From assembly GCA_905480255.1 (NCBI GenBank), contig CAJQPR010000040.1, positions 1 to 55,316 on the forward strand: DNA of 55,316 nt. Direction: 5' to 3'. Shown one piece after another: positions 17,433-27,357 of this stretch; positions within the stretch are counted from its first letter, which is position 1, and each line of letters opens with the position of its first letter. Source of the stretch: an uncultured Woeseiaceae bacterium (GTDB lineage Bacteria > Pseudomonadota > Gammaproteobacteria > Steroidobacterales > Woeseiaceae). The translations under genes were made by a program, and so were the position numbers. The notes beneath the pieces are model-generated. The model was not told the DNA's origin, did no database searches, and worked only from the letters and a program-made list of their open reading frames with translations.

Positions 17433-20400
17433 CTAGCCTTCGACTGCAACTTCGCAAAACTCCTGCAACAGCGGGAAATACAATGCAGCTCGCACTTTTT
17501 CGCCCGTCAGGTTTGCATAGAGGCTTGCATACTTGTTGAGTTGAGGACGGTAGCGCTCCGCTTCGTGCTCGAGGAATACGGCGAGATCGCCTCCCTCGTG
17601 GGTACTCGTCTTGTAGTCAATAATCCAATGTGTGCCCTGTTCATCGATTCTGATTCTGTCGATCACAACAGATTGCGTTTGACCGTCGTAAATTCCGGTC
17701 ACAGGCAGCTCTGCCTGCCCTTTACCCTGCAGCACCCAGCGTCCTTTTTCGTCACCAATAATCCCCTTGAGTGCGGCTTCCGTACGGTCACAAACGGCAT
17801 CCAGGTCGTGATCCGCGACACCAAGATTCGCAGCCCAGCGCCGACTGGCCGGACGCAAATTACCAAGCTCATCCGGGGCAACCTCAATCCGTCCATCACT
17901 GATTCGCTGGCACCAGCGATGCACAATCGTTCCCGCATGCCGTGCCGCGGCGCCAACCCAATAAAATTCGACAGCCAGCTGCTCTTCATCAGCAGCAGGC
18001 TCAAGGGAATGCGCAGTACCCGGCAGATCGGGGGCTACCGGCGCACTCCAGGGAACGTCCATTCTGCGCAACACAGGGTCAATCAAGTTGGCCCGACCGA
18101 CGTCATCTGCTGCGATTTCACCGGACGAACTCGCAACCCACTGATCAAATGCTCGCTCATAGTCTTTACCAATCGCCGGCCAAAGCCGGTTCAGCAGGGA
18201 ACCGCTAGCGGGTTGCTTACAGCTGGTGTGAGCTGCATCGACACCGATACTCCCGATCAGATGTAGTGACTTGATTGCCCGCGTACATGCCACATACAAC
18301 AGCCGGTCGAGTTCCATTCTTGTCTTTTCTTTCTCAGTCGATTCGATAAAACGGTGGAGTGGATCATTTTCAAGATCGGCGCGTGCTCCCACCGGACTAA
18401 TGATCATTTCGTTCTGGCCATCCTCATCAGGGACACTGAGCCAGTTCAGAACCTCCTTGTCTCCAACGCGAGTAGCTCGTCCCAGGCCCGGCAAAATTAC
18501 GTGATCGAACTGCAGGCCCTTCGCTTTGTGCATGGTCATGATTTGCAGGCGACATTCAGCACTGACGGTGCTCGACACCCGTTCTTCGTCAAGACGGTTT
18601 TCCAGCTCGCGCACGTCATCCAGCGTGCCAAGGACCTCAATCTTTTCGATCGCCGCAAAATACCGGTAGACGTTTTCGAGTTGCTCATCATCCAAAAGTA
18701 ACGTCGGCCCGCCAAGTGAATACCAGGCAAGTTCAACCATTTCGCGGAGGGTCGAGGTCGAATTACGCTTCATGAAACCGGACAACGTCGATAAGAGTGC
18801 GTCCATTCTTCTTTTGCCATCTTCCGATAAGGCATGTATGCGCTCGGGATCGCGACACAACTCCGGAATGGTGTGCCCGGTATCGTTCCTGACCAGCGCG
18901 ACAATGTCCGTCCATAGCAGGCCGGCAAAAGGACCATGTAACAGTGCCAGCCAGGCCAGGCGGTCACATTCGTGGCTCAGAGCCCTGGTCAGTGCAATCA
19001 GGTCAATGATTTCCGGCAAGTCCGTGAGCCGGTCAATTTCGACTGCCTGATACTCGATGCCTGCGCGTCGCAGCCGCGGCAACACCTCGGATAACTGTGT
19101 TCGGCTGCGAACCAGCACAGCAATGCTTGCGCCCGCATCATGATCGAGACATGAACGGATGACATCAGTTGTCGCATCAGCTTCGGCCTCTGAAGACATC
19201 TCAAACAAAGGATAAACGTGATGCTCACCCTGCCCCGCTTTTGCCGCGACAGGTACAGACTCTGCATAGGAAATCGCGCCGACGGCGATATCGTCGCGAA
19301 TTGGCATTACCTGGAGGAATACCGTATTGAACCAGTGAACCAGGTTCTCGCCCGACCTGAAGTTTCGCCTTAGAGTAAGCGGCGTCAGTTTCGTGTTACC
19401 AATTCCAATTTCCTGTGCGAGCAGGAACTCTCCGACTTCAGCATCCCTGAATCGGTAGATCGACTGCATTGGATCACCAACACAAAAAATGGTCCGACCA
19501 TCACCCGGCGACCATTCTGCAGTCAGTTTCTTCAGGAGATCGTATTGACCAATGGACGTGTCCTGCATTTCGTCGATCAACAGGTGCTGTACCTGGTAAT
19601 CGAGCATCAGCGCGACTTCTCCCGGGCTTTCAATACTACCCAGCGCACGGCCGGCGGCTAACGCAACTTCGTTGTGATCTGTCACCCCGCGCTCACCAAA
19701 CAGGCGACGCAGCTCGGCAACCGCGAGGGGAAGTAATTCGAATAACGCCAGCAACACTTCCCATTGCTTGTCGGTGTAATGCGGCTCCGGCAACATTCGC
19801 GCACGATGAAGCCCGTCGCGAAGGTCATGCAAATCCTGATGCGCAGAGATCAGATCGTATAGCCGGCCCTTCTGACCATCGTCTCCCGTTGGAAAGCCAT
19901 CGTTTTTATTTACGCGCTTTTTCCACAGGCCTTTCTGCGTCAGCAGAAGGTTTGCAATACCTTGCCACCCGTCCCGGTGCGCAGCTGCAGCCGTTGGCAA
20001 ATGCTGACTGTCACTGAGTGCAGTCAGCAGATGATCGTGCTTCTCATCGTCAATCAGATTCTTCGCAGCGTATTGCAGGAGTTCCGGTAGTTCGTTGCGC
20101 AACCTGGGTGGCACCAATGAGTCCAGAGCCACCAACTGGCGTTCAATAACGTCAGCAATATTGCGTTCAAGCCGGTGGCGTGCGGCGTCAGTATCCGTTG
20201 CACCCGGTTTGCCGCTTCCGGTTATTGCGAGCCACTGTTCGCGCGAAGCAAGCATTCGAGCAATATAGGAAACATAGAGGCTGGTATTGTTGTCCAGGTG
20301 CAGCAGCACTCGTTCAACCGCAATTGCCGCATCGCTTGTCGTGGCCAGGTAGTCCATCGTCGACGTCGCCGCGGCCCGATATATCGAATTCATTTCGGCA

Positions 20401-20849
20401 TCGGCAACGGTAGATCCAATACCGCCCAGCCCCGAACTGAGTGGCAACGCCCTCGCAATCCCGGCGCCAAATGCGTCTACCGTCTCAATGCGCATGCGCC
20501 CAGGTGACTCAATCAGGCTCCAGTCATGTTGTTCACCCCGGGCAAGTACACTTGCGGCCAGCGATAGAGTCAGGTTTTCATGCTCAGACTGTGCCTCAAC
20601 GCCATCTCTTGCCCCTCTCAGGGCATCAATTACACGAAGCTGCATCTCAAGCGCAGCCTTACGTGTGAAGGTTATAGCCAAAACCTCCTCTGGGCTCTTC
20701 ACGACCGACAACAACCGCAGGTATCGCTGAATCAAAAGGCCAGTCTTGCCGGAACCCGCTGGTGCTTGAACGATTATCGACTTCGAGATATCCAGCGCGG
20801 CTGACCGGGCTGACATATCATCCTCAAGGAGCTTTAGGTCGTCAGACAC
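17433..20849 (-). CDS. AddA-like UvrD-family helicase-nuclease
   Basis: A 1138-residue superfamily 1A helicase. The Walker A motif APAGSGKTGLL is at residues 29-39, the Walker B block reads LIDEMQDTS, and the late motif VI is LLYVACTRAIKSLHL. A C-terminal PD-(D/E)XK nuclease follows, with GTIVHRWCQ and an IIDYKTS catalytic segment at about residues 1076-1082. Such proteins pair with an AddB-like nuclease in end resection of double-strand breaks for RecA loading. The first bases overlap the partner gene by 8 nt. It could also be named as an exonuclease V beta-like subunit; no recC or recD is beside it. Confidence 0.87.
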   Translation of the reverse strand: MSDDLKLLEDDMSARSAALDISKSIIVQAPAGSGKTGLLIQRYLRLLSVVKSPEEVLAITFTRKAALEMQLRVIDALRGARDGVEAQSEHENLTLSLAASVLARGEQHDWSLIESPGRMRIETVDAFGAGIARALPLSSGLGGIGSTVADAEMNSIYRAAATSTMDYLATTSDAAIAVERVLLHLDNNTSLYVSYIARMLASREQWLAITGSGKPGATDTDAARHRLERNIADVIERQLVALDSLVPPRLRNELPELLQYAAKNLIDDEKHDHLLTALSDSQHLPTAAAAHRDGWQGIANLLLTQKGLWKKRVNKNDGFPTGDDGQKGRLYDLISAHQDLHDLRDGLHRARMLPEPHYTDKQWEVLLALFELLPLAVAELRRLFGERGVTDHNEVALAAGRALGSIESPGEVALMLDYQVQHLLIDEMQDTSIGQYDLLKKLTAEWSPGDGRTIFCVGDPMQSIYRFRDAEVGEFLLAQEIGIGNTKLTPLTLRRNFRSGENLVHWFNTVFLQVMPIRDDIAVGAISYAESVPVAAKAGQGEHHVYPLFEMSSEAEADATTDVIRSCLDHDAGASIAVLVRSRTQLSEVLPRLRRAGIEYQAVEIDRLTDLPEIIDLIALTRALSHECDRLAWLALLHGPFAGLLWTDIVALVRNDTGHTIPELCRDPERIHALSEDGKRRMDALLSTLSGFMKRNSTSTLREMVELAWYSLGGPTLLLDDEQLENVYRYFAAIEKIEVLGTLDDVRELENRLDEERVSSTVSAECRLQIMTMHKAKGLQFDHVILPGLGRATRVGDKEVLNWLSVPDEDGQNEMIISPVGARADLENDPLHRFIESTEKEKTRMELDRLLYVACTRAIKSLHLIGSIGVDAAHTSCKQPASGSLLNRLWPAIGKDYERAFDQWVASSSGEIAADDVGRANLIDPVLRRMDVPWSAPVAPDLPGTAHSLEPAADEEQLAVEFYWVGAAARHAGTIVHRWCQRISDGRIEVAPDELGNLRPASRRWAANLGVADHDLDAVCDRTEAALKGIIGDEKGRWVLQGKGQAELPVTGIYDGQTQSVVIDRIRIDEQGTHWIIDYKTSTHEGGDLAVFLEHEAERYRPQLNKYASLYANLTGEKVRAALYFPLLQEFCEVAVEG

Positions 20850-23490
20850 GCTTTAGCTCCTCCAGTCGACTGAGAATATTCAGTGAACGACCATCACTAG
20901 CAGACTGCAAAATATTGATTCGGGCGTCGCCGGTTGCAAGGGCTTCGAGCGCTCGATGCACTTCGGACCGCCAGGATTGGAGCGTCTCTTCCCACCCATC
21001 CTCTTCAGCTTCGTTCCAACCACCGCCGGCAGCCTTGTAAGTGATTTCCCTGCTGTCGACATTGATAAACGCGAGGCCGCCGATTTCGTCAGACAGCGCA
21101 TCTGCATAGACCATCAGCTGCAGATCCTTGAGTTCACGATTCCTGTTTACAAACGTCTTCGGACTTCCGGTCTTGTAGTCAACTACGAGCATGCGGCCGT
21201 CAGCCAGGCAATCAATTCGGTCAATGCGCAAACCGAGGCGAATGCCGAATTTTTCGTAATCGAGTTTCTTTTCTACTGCGGCAACATTGAACTCCGGCCT
21301 GGAAACTTCTGCATGGATGAAATCACGCAGTAGTTGCCGCAGGCGCCCTCGTTCGATATTGATCAGTCTTTGCAAAACCGGGTCGGCCTGTGCAACATGA
21401 ACAGCGAGCGCCGAATCAATGGCGCTGCCAACCCTTCCGCTCATCTCGTCCGTGGTCCAGCTCTGTATTTGCTGCCGGGACGGCCTGTCCGTCAATAAAT
21501 TGTGCAACGCATTGTGAATAATATTGCCGCGCATGCTGGCGGACAGACCAGTCGCGATGGGATCGAGCGCCCTGACGCCGAGTCGACCGGAAACAAACGC
21601 GGAAAATGGTTCCTGAAACTGCCGCTGCACCGTATAGGCTCCGCCACGAACCTGCTCGCCTGAGCCAACCGGCGGCACTTTATCGTCTACTTCAACTACG
21701 TTCTTGGCCGGCCCGGTAAGGCCCAGCGCATACCATCCCGGATCCTGTGGCCCCTCGTAGCTTTTGGTCTCCATATTGTCCAGCAAGGTGCTGGCCGTCA
21801 GCTCAGCATCATCCCGGGTGCGCGACCAGCTCAGAACACATTCACGGGCGGAACCGACGAGCCTTTGAAGCACCCGTCGGGAAAACTCCAGTGTATCTCC
21901 CGGCGTGGCGTCCGGCATCGCATGTTCGCGTTGCAGCGCAAGTGAGATAAACGGTGAGGGTCGCGAAGAAGGCGGCCATTGTGATGAATCGAGACCGCTG
22001 ACCCACACGCCGTCAAACTCCATGCCCGCTGCTTCAAGAGTTCCTATGACCTGGACGACGCCGACTTCCGATTCGGGCTGCCAGATAGTCTCCTGAACAA
22101 GAGCAGCCAAACGGCCGATCGCCTCCCGCATTTCGATCTTCGGCACGACGGATTCGATTCTCGCAAATTCGTTTAGAACCTCACGCCATCGATTAACGAG
22201 TTGGAATTCGAAACTGTCCAGGGATGCCTCACCTGGCCATTGAATGGTTTTCAGCAACTCATCGATCTTGCCGACACATTCTGCAGGGGACATCTTTTGG
22301 GAATTAGAAGATGCAAATTCGGCGACGGCGCGCACAAGGCTGATGAATGCGTCGGTATCCGATGCCTCTTCACGATTCTCGACGACCTTCAGGATATTCT
22401 CAGGCGTCCAGTCACGGTCGGGATAACCACGCAGCTTTAGCTCAAGTCGGGACCGGCCGCTGACCGACTCACTTGCGACACAACGACTACGCAGCAGGAC
22501 GCTTAATTCGCGGCTGGAAAGCCCCTGACAGGTCCATCGCAACACCAACAGGGCGATCCCTACGGCGGGAAAATCGGGCAACCTGCGACCATACGACACG
22601 TTAACCGCCAGGCGGTGCCGGGAATTGCCGTATTGCCAGCCCGGCACTAGCCCCTCACGAACCAGACGGGAAACCTCCGCAGCGCGCACTTCAAGTCCCG
22701 GACATACAACGGCAAGCCTGGCTTCCGGATCACTCTGCAAAAGCTCACGTGCCCAGGCGCCAGCAGCCCTCAACTCATTTGACTCCAGATCGAAGCAGGC
22801 AACATGCGGAATGGCTCCCTGTTCCGGGGGCGGCCGTGTAACAACATCGCACCCGGCTTTTTTAAGTGCTTCGGCAATGTCGATGACTGCCGGAGCAAGG
22901 CGGTCAAAGCCAGCCAGGACCACTTTGGCCGGCCGATTTTCCTTCTCAAGACCTATCAAAGTACTGACGAGTGCGGCGACAGCGGGACGGTCAACCCAGT
23001 TACCATTGTCCAGGCGCTCCTGATAGTCCGCAGCCGCCCGGGCGAAAAGTCGCTCGTCCTGATTGCGGGCGGATGACAGCAAATCCGGAAGCGACAGGTT
23101 CCAGTCCTTAATTCGCTGCCAGGCCTGACCAGCTTGCCGAACAATGCCAGCCATGCTGAGCAGCCCTTCTGGCATTCGCCTTTGCAGGCAGCGCTCCCAG
23201 AGTATCGAGCTGGAAAACGGGTCGAGCAACATTGGCAAAGCGGCAGGGTCGGTCGCGGATGACAGCTGCCTGGAAAGCCAGTCCTGCAGAAAGTGAATCG
23301 CCGGCGTCCGCCATGCTTTCTTTCCGCTGGCAACTTGCAGCTCGTTGTAGGCGACCGTCAATTCCCGCGCAAGTCGCCGGCTTGCGGTGACAACCACGGT
23401 ATCCTCAGCAACATCGTCGCGAAGCCACGCATACCTGGAAGGCGAATTACCCGATGTCACCCTGTTTGCCTGAGCAATGAGTCGATCCAA
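20842..23490 (-). CDS. AddB-like PD-(D/E)XK nuclease (DNA repair protein)
   Basis: An 882-residue protein in the group often called probable DNA repair protein, partner of AddA-like helicases. It has a degenerate helicase-like body without a Walker A motif (N-terminal VVVTASRRLARELTVAYNE). A C-terminal nuclease follows with GLRIDRID and LVVDYKTGSPKT at about residues 770-779. No cysteine cluster for the AddB iron-sulfur site is apparent. The only available initiator at the 5' end is a TTG at 23488-23490 with a poor ribosome binding site, so the true start is uncertain. Confidence 0.8.
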   Translation of the reverse strand: MDRLIAQANRVTSGNSPSRYAWLRDDVAEDTVVVTASRRLARELTVAYNELQVASGKKAWRTPAIHFLQDWLSRQLSSATDPAALPMLLDPFSSSILWERCLQRRMPEGLLSMAGIVRQAGQAWQRIKDWNLSLPDLLSSARNQDERLFARAAADYQERLDNGNWVDRPAVAALVSTLIGLEKENRPAKVVLAGFDRLAPAVIDIAEALKKAGCDVVTRPPPEQGAIPHVACFDLESNELRAAGAWARELLQSDPEARLAVVCPGLEVRAAEVSRLVREGLVPGWQYGNSRHRLAVNVSYGRRLPDFPAVGIALLVLRWTCQGLSSRELSVLLRSRCVASESVSGRSRLELKLRGYPDRDWTPENILKVVENREEASDTDAFISLVRAVAEFASSNSQKMSPAECVGKIDELLKTIQWPGEASLDSFEFQLVNRWREVLNEFARIESVVPKIEMREAIGRLAALVQETIWQPESEVGVVQVIGTLEAAGMEFDGVWVSGLDSSQWPPSSRPSPFISLALQREHAMPDATPGDTLEFSRRVLQRLVGSARECVLSWSRTRDDAELTASTLLDNMETKSYEGPQDPGWYALGLTGPAKNVVEVDDKVPPVGSGEQVRGGAYTVQRQFQEPFSAFVSGRLGVRALDPIATGLSASMRGNIIHNALHNLLTDRPSRQQIQSWTTDEMSGRVGSAIDSALAVHVAQADPVLQRLINIERGRLRQLLRDFIHAEVSRPEFNVAAVEKKLDYEKFGIRLGLRIDRIDCLADGRMLVVDYKTGSPKTFVNRNRELKDLQLMVYADALSDEIGGLAFINVDSREITYKAAGGGWNEAEEDGWEETLQSWRSEVHRALEALATGDARINILQSASDGRSLNILSRLEELKRV

Positions 23491-23560
23491 GAGAATATGT
23501 CCAGCAGTGCATCACGGTCAGGCAGGGTGTCACTGAATCCTACAGAGTCTCTACCCACCG

Positions 23561-24805
23561 TTATATTGCGCCTCTGCTTGCAAGAGCGTCGATCTGTTCG
23601 GCGCTCAAGCCAAGCTCGCCTGACAACACCTCAGCGGTATGCTCGCCGAGCATTGGTGGAGCATAACGATAGGCGACCGGCGTTGCCGAAAACCCGACCG
23701 GATTCGCCACCGTTGGTATTTGGCCAGCCACCGGATGGTGGAGCTGACGCACCAATTCCCGCTCCTGTGCATACGGCTCAGTGAATACGTCCGCAATTGA
23801 ATTTATCGGGCCGGCCGGAACGCCCTTTTTCGACATCCTTGCAAGCCAGAATTCCGTGTCATTTTCCTTCAGCACAGACGACATCCGATCGACAAGATCG
23901 TCCCGGTGCAAGACCCTTGCTTCGTTGCAGTCAAATCGTTTGTCATCGGCCAGTTCCGCGATATCAAGGCACTCAACACAAGACCTGAATTGCCGATCGT
24001 TCCCTACTGCGATCATCAGGTGGCTGTCGCGGGTCGGAAATGCCTGGTAAGGCACGAGATTTGGATGTGACGTTCCCATTCTAACGGGCGCCTCACCGCC
24101 AACCAGGTAGTTCATGTTCTGATTCGCAAGCCAGGCAACCTGCGTGTCATACAACGGCACATCAATCTTTTGACCTTCGCCGGTTTTGATTCGGGATACC
24201 AACGCCGCAAGGACTGCAGTTGCCGAATACATACCAGCCATAATGTCCGCAATGGCAACGCCGACTTTCTGCGGTGATCCCCCGTCCGCATCAGCGGCAC
24301 CTGTCACACTCATAAGCCCGCCGGAGGCCTGAATCATCGCATCGTAACCGGGCTGGTCCGCCCGGCTGCCGGTCTGGCCATAGGCGGTAATCGAACACAT
24401 AATAAGTGCTGGATTCAACTTCTTCAGCTCTTCGTAGTTGAGGCCGAATTTTTCCATCGTTCCGACCTTGAAGTTCTCCATGACGACATCTGATTTCGCA
24501 GCCAGGTCACGGATAACAGCCACGCCGTCGGGATGGGCGAAGTTGGCGGTTATCGACCGTTTGTTGCGATTGGCCGCAAGATAATAGGCAGAGTCAGAAG
24601 TTGGCCGGCCCGCTGCATCTTTTAGCCAGGGCGGACCCCACAGACGTGTGTCGTCGCCAGACCCGGGACGCTCAACCTTAATCACTTCCGCACCATAGTC
24701 TGCAAGCAGTTGACTTGCCCAAGGGCCGGCAAGTACTCGGGTCAAATCGAGGACACGAATACCCTTTAGCGGTCCGCTATCATCTTTTGGAATTCCGTCG
24801 CCCAT
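23561..24805 (-). CDS. CaiB/BaiF-type (family III) CoA-transferase
   Basis: A 414-residue family III CoA-transferase. The opening GIRVLDLTRVLAGPWASQLLADYGAEVIK is typical, NKRSITANF follows, and the catalytic Asp is in PGYDAMIQASGGLMS. These enzymes move CoA between carboxylic acids (formyl-, carnitine-, succinyl- and other CoA esters), and the acids used here cannot be told from sequence. It is downstream of the DUF6491 lipoprotein gene but separated from it by an intrinsic terminator. Confidence 0.9.
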   Translation of the reverse strand: MGDGIPKDDSGPLKGIRVLDLTRVLAGPWASQLLADYGAEVIKVERPGSGDDTRLWGPPWLKDAAGRPTSDSAYYLAANRNKRSITANFAHPDGVAVIRDLAAKSDVVMENFKVGTMEKFGLNYEELKKLNPALIMCSITAYGQTGSRADQPGYDAMIQASGGLMSVTGAADADGGSPQKVGVAIADIMAGMYSATAVLAALVSRIKTGEGQKIDVPLYDTQVAWLANQNMNYLVGGEAPVRMGTSHPNLVPYQAFPTRDSHLMIAVGNDRQFRSCVECLDIAELADDKRFDCNEARVLHRDDLVDRMSSVLKENDTEFWLARMSKKGVPAGPINSIADVFTEPYAQERELVRQLHHPVAGQIPTVANPVGFSATPVAYRYAPPMLGEHTAEVLSGELGLSAEQIDALASRGAI

Positions 24806-24842
24806 TGCCGCGCATTGTCGGGGGCTTAATCATTCATCGCAA

Positions 24843-24878
24843 GCAAAATAAAACCCGACCACCCATAGGGTGGTCGGG
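24843..24878 (-). terminator. Intrinsic terminator after the DUF6491 lipoprotein gene
   Basis: A perfect 11-bp GC-rich stem (24854-24864 with 24868-24878, ATA loop). On the minus strand it is followed by TTTTATTTT. It should end the transcript of the upstream lipoprotein gene before the CoA-transferase gene. Confidence 0.88.
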
Positions 24879-24920
24879 CGGGTCCGCACGGAGATTGCGG
24901 ATTGCGTGGCTGGATCGGAA

Positions 24921-25478
24921 TTAACCGATCTGGCCTAGCTCTTCGACCTTGGCACCGATGTTTCCTGGTGGTACCCGGCCTGATTGTTCGGTTGGCGGCT
25001 CTTCGCCAATATCTTCTACCTCTGCGCCGTCAAGCTCTGGTGGCGCTGAGTCCTGTTCCTGTGGCCGCTCCTTCCTGCCATGTCTATAGAGCAACTCGTC
25101 TGCCTGCTCCGCGCTGACTCTGCTGATGCCGCGGATGCTGGTCGGTCCCATCGTGCTAAAACCGTCAAAAACAAGACCGTCGCCGCCGTACGGACAAAGC
25201 CACTCGTCTCTCGATTCCACCCCGATCCGGTGTGATCCACGCAGTTCAAAAGACGACATTCCGAGGGTCACGTAGTAGAACCGATTTCCCGATCCCTCGA
25301 TGAGCAGGCTGCTGTTATCCAGTGGGGTATAGTCTCGGATAGTCCGGATCGAGATGCAATCTGAACCCCGTTCGTTGATGTCCCTTTCCATGGGCGGATC
25401 GCCATTCGTGGCGGCACAAGCCCCTAATAAAGTACATGAATAAAACACTATAAATATATGTTTTATAAGTTTTTTCAT
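24921..25478 (-). CDS. DUF6491-like lipoprotein
   Basis: A 185-residue predicted lipoprotein. A basic, hydrophobic signal (KKLIKHIFIVFYSCTLLGAC) has a lipobox with Cys21. The core carries DCISIRTIRDYTPLDNSSLLI and a Cys-containing WLCPYGGDGL, the pattern of DUF6491 proteins. The acidic, proline-rich tail from about residue 135 looks disordered. The second core cysteine may pair with the DCISI cysteine. Function unknown; export and membrane attachment are inferred from the lipobox. Confidence 0.72.
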   Translation of the reverse strand: MKKLIKHIFIVFYSCTLLGACAATNGDPPMERDINERGSDCISIRTIRDYTPLDNSSLLIEGSGNRFYYVTLGMSSFELRGSHRIGVESRDEWLCPYGGDGLVFDGFSTMGPTSIRGISRVSAEQADELLYRHGRKERPQEQDSAPPELDGAEVEDIGEEPPTEQSGRVPPGNIGAKVEELGQIG

Positions 25479-25604
25479 GGAGTGTCTAGAGTTCTTATCC
25501 GGCCGGCCAAGACCGTCCTATTATGACTGAACTTATTGGGTTTGACTGCTAGAAATTACATTAAGTTCACCCCAAATCCGCAGCTCGGCGGATCCTGGAT
25601 CGGG

Positions 25605-26459
25605 CTAATCGCCGGTCGCAACCGGCCGATTTTTGTCCCGAATCCACTCACTCCAGGAGCCAACGTACAAACGTGGCTCGTTACGCCCCGCCAGCACCGC
25701 AGACAGGATCAAATGGCAGGCAGTCACGCCGGAACCGCACATTACGATAGCCTCCTGCCTGATCCGACCTTCATCAAACGCGTCCCAGATCACGCCAAGG
25801 GCTGCCCGGCTTTGCCAGGTGCCATCGCTATTCAGGTTTCGCGACAGCGGCATATTCCGGGCACCCGGCACTCTGCCAGCAACGGGATCGATCGGCTCCT
25901 TTTCTCCCTTGAACCGGGCTTCGTCACGGGCATCGATTAGATTGATATTCATACTGCTGTTTACGGCCGCTGCGATTTCAGCTGTCGTTGCGATCATATT
26001 TTCATTTGGTGAACCGTTAAATTTTCCAGTTACGTGAACAGGAACATCTTGCTCAATAGATTCGTTTGCGGCAGTCCACCCCGCATAGCCGCCATCCAGA
26101 ACAGACACGCGGTCATGCCCCAGCCACCGCAGCATCCACCATAGTCGAACCGCCAGCGAGCCATTGCCATAGTCGTATGCAACGACGTGCACGTCGTCAC
26201 TGATTCCCCAGCTCTCCAAAGTCCGGGAAAAGACGGCCGGATCAGGCAACGGATGCCGACCGCTATCAGGAGTAATTTCGCTCGCGAGGTCCTTATCCAT
26301 ATCGGCGTGAACCGCCCCGGGTATGTGACCGGCAAGGTAATCCCGCCTGCCCTTGCCAGGATCAAACAGATCAAATCGGCAGTCCACAACGCGACAATCA
26401 GTGGTTTTGATAAGGCTCTTAAGCGTCGGGACATCAATCAGGTCGCCATTATTCGTCAT
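25605..26459 (-). CDS. sseA: 3-mercaptopyruvate/thiosulfate sulfurtransferase
   Basis: A 284-residue tandem rhodanese protein. The N-terminal domain (from VVDCRFDLFDPGKGR) lacks an active cysteine. The C-terminal domain has the catalytic loop CGSGVTA at about residues 237-243, the signature of mercaptopyruvate sulfurtransferases. It transfers sulfur from 3-mercaptopyruvate to thiol acceptors or cyanide. The start is the ATG at 26457-26459 (MTNNGDL); the frame extending to 26576 encodes an Arg-rich, unrelated stretch. It is divergent from etfB with 148 bp between starts. Confidence 0.9.
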   Translation of the reverse strand: MTNNGDLIDVPTLKSLIKTTDCRVVDCRFDLFDPGKGRRDYLAGHIPGAVHADMDKDLASEITPDSGRHPLPDPAVFSRTLESWGISDDVHVVAYDYGNGSLAVRLWWMLRWLGHDRVSVLDGGYAGWTAANESIEQDVPVHVTGKFNGSPNENMIATTAEIAAAVNSSMNINLIDARDEARFKGEKEPIDPVAGRVPGARNMPLSRNLNSDGTWQSRAALGVIWDAFDEGRIRQEAIVMCGSGVTACHLILSAVLAGRNEPRLYVGSWSEWIRDKNRPVATGD

Positions 26460-26607
26460 TTGCGCTTTCTTCCTGGTAAATCGTGGACATTTCACCAATT
26501 TTCGCTTTCTTCGCCTTGTACACGGGATGTGGGTCGGACACAATATGCGCCGGCGGTCGAATCTCGGCTGCCGCATCTCTTAAGAGACAAAAATCAGGAG
26601 TCCGGTT

Positions 26608-27357
26608 GTGGATAAAATCCTCGTGGGCCTGAAGCGTGTTGTTGACTACAACGTCAGGGTACGCGTCAGGTCAGATGGCAGCGGCGTCGAGACCGACGGC
26701 GTAAAAATGAGCATCAACCCGTTTGATGAAATTGCGCTCGAAGAGGCGCTCAGAATTAAAGAGCGCGGCGACGCCAGCGAAGTCATTGTTGTATCCATCG
26801 GCGGCAATGATTCCCAGCAGCAGCTTCGAACAGGCCTTGCTATGGGCGCCGATAGGGCAATCCTGGTTGATTCCGGCGAAACCCGCGATCCATTGACCTA
26901 TGCGCGGGTATTTCTTGCCCTGATCGAGCGCGAAAACCCTGGCCTGGTCATTCTGGGCAAACAAGCAATCGACGACGACAACAGTCAAACGGGTCAGATG
27001 CTTGCAGCGTTGTGGGATCGGCCTCAGGCGACTTTTGCTTCGAAACTGGAAGTTAACGGCGACAAAGCCACCGTGACCCGTGAGGTGGATGTGGGGCTTG
27101 AGATCGTCGAGATTGACCTGCCAGCCGTGGTGACAGTCGACTTGCGCATGAACGAACCGAGATACGTCAAGCTGCCGGACATCATGAAAGCCAAGAAGAA
27201 GCCATTGGACACGATTGATATTGCCGAGCTGAATATTGAGCAAGCGCCCGCGATCAAAGAAGTGAATTTCGAACCTCCTTCTGATCGGGAAAAAGGTGTG
27301 CTTGTGGATGATGTCGCCGGCCTGGTTGCAGCTTTAAAAGACAAAGGTCTCCTCTAA
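26608..27357 (+). CDS. etfB: Electron transfer flavoprotein beta subunit
   Basis: A 249-residue protein with the EtfB opening KILVGLKRVVDYNVRVRV, then INPFDEIALEEALR and the DDDNSQTGQMLA AMP/FAD-region block. With EtfA it carries electrons from acyl-CoA dehydrogenases to ETF-ubiquinone oxidoreductase. The GTG start has CAGGAG 7 nt upstream. It shares one base with etfA (TAATG). No acyl-CoA dehydrogenase is adjacent. Confidence 0.95.
   Translation: MDKILVGLKRVVDYNVRVRVRSDGSGVETDGVKMSINPFDEIALEEALRIKERGDASEVIVVSIGGNDSQQQLRTGLAMGADRAILVDSGETRDPLTYARVFLALIERENPGLVILGKQAIDDDNSQTGQMLAALWDRPQATFASKLEVNGDKATVTREVDVGLEIVEIDLPAVVTVDLRMNEPRYVKLPDIMKAKKKPLDTIDIAELNIEQAPAIKEVNFEPPSDREKGVLVDDVAGLVAALKDKGLL

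Noticed and set aside
17352-18266. Long open frame (about 304 codons) on the plus strand
   Set aside because: It is antisense to the AddA-like gene, has no ribosome binding site and its translation resembles no family; the minus-strand helicase has clear motifs.
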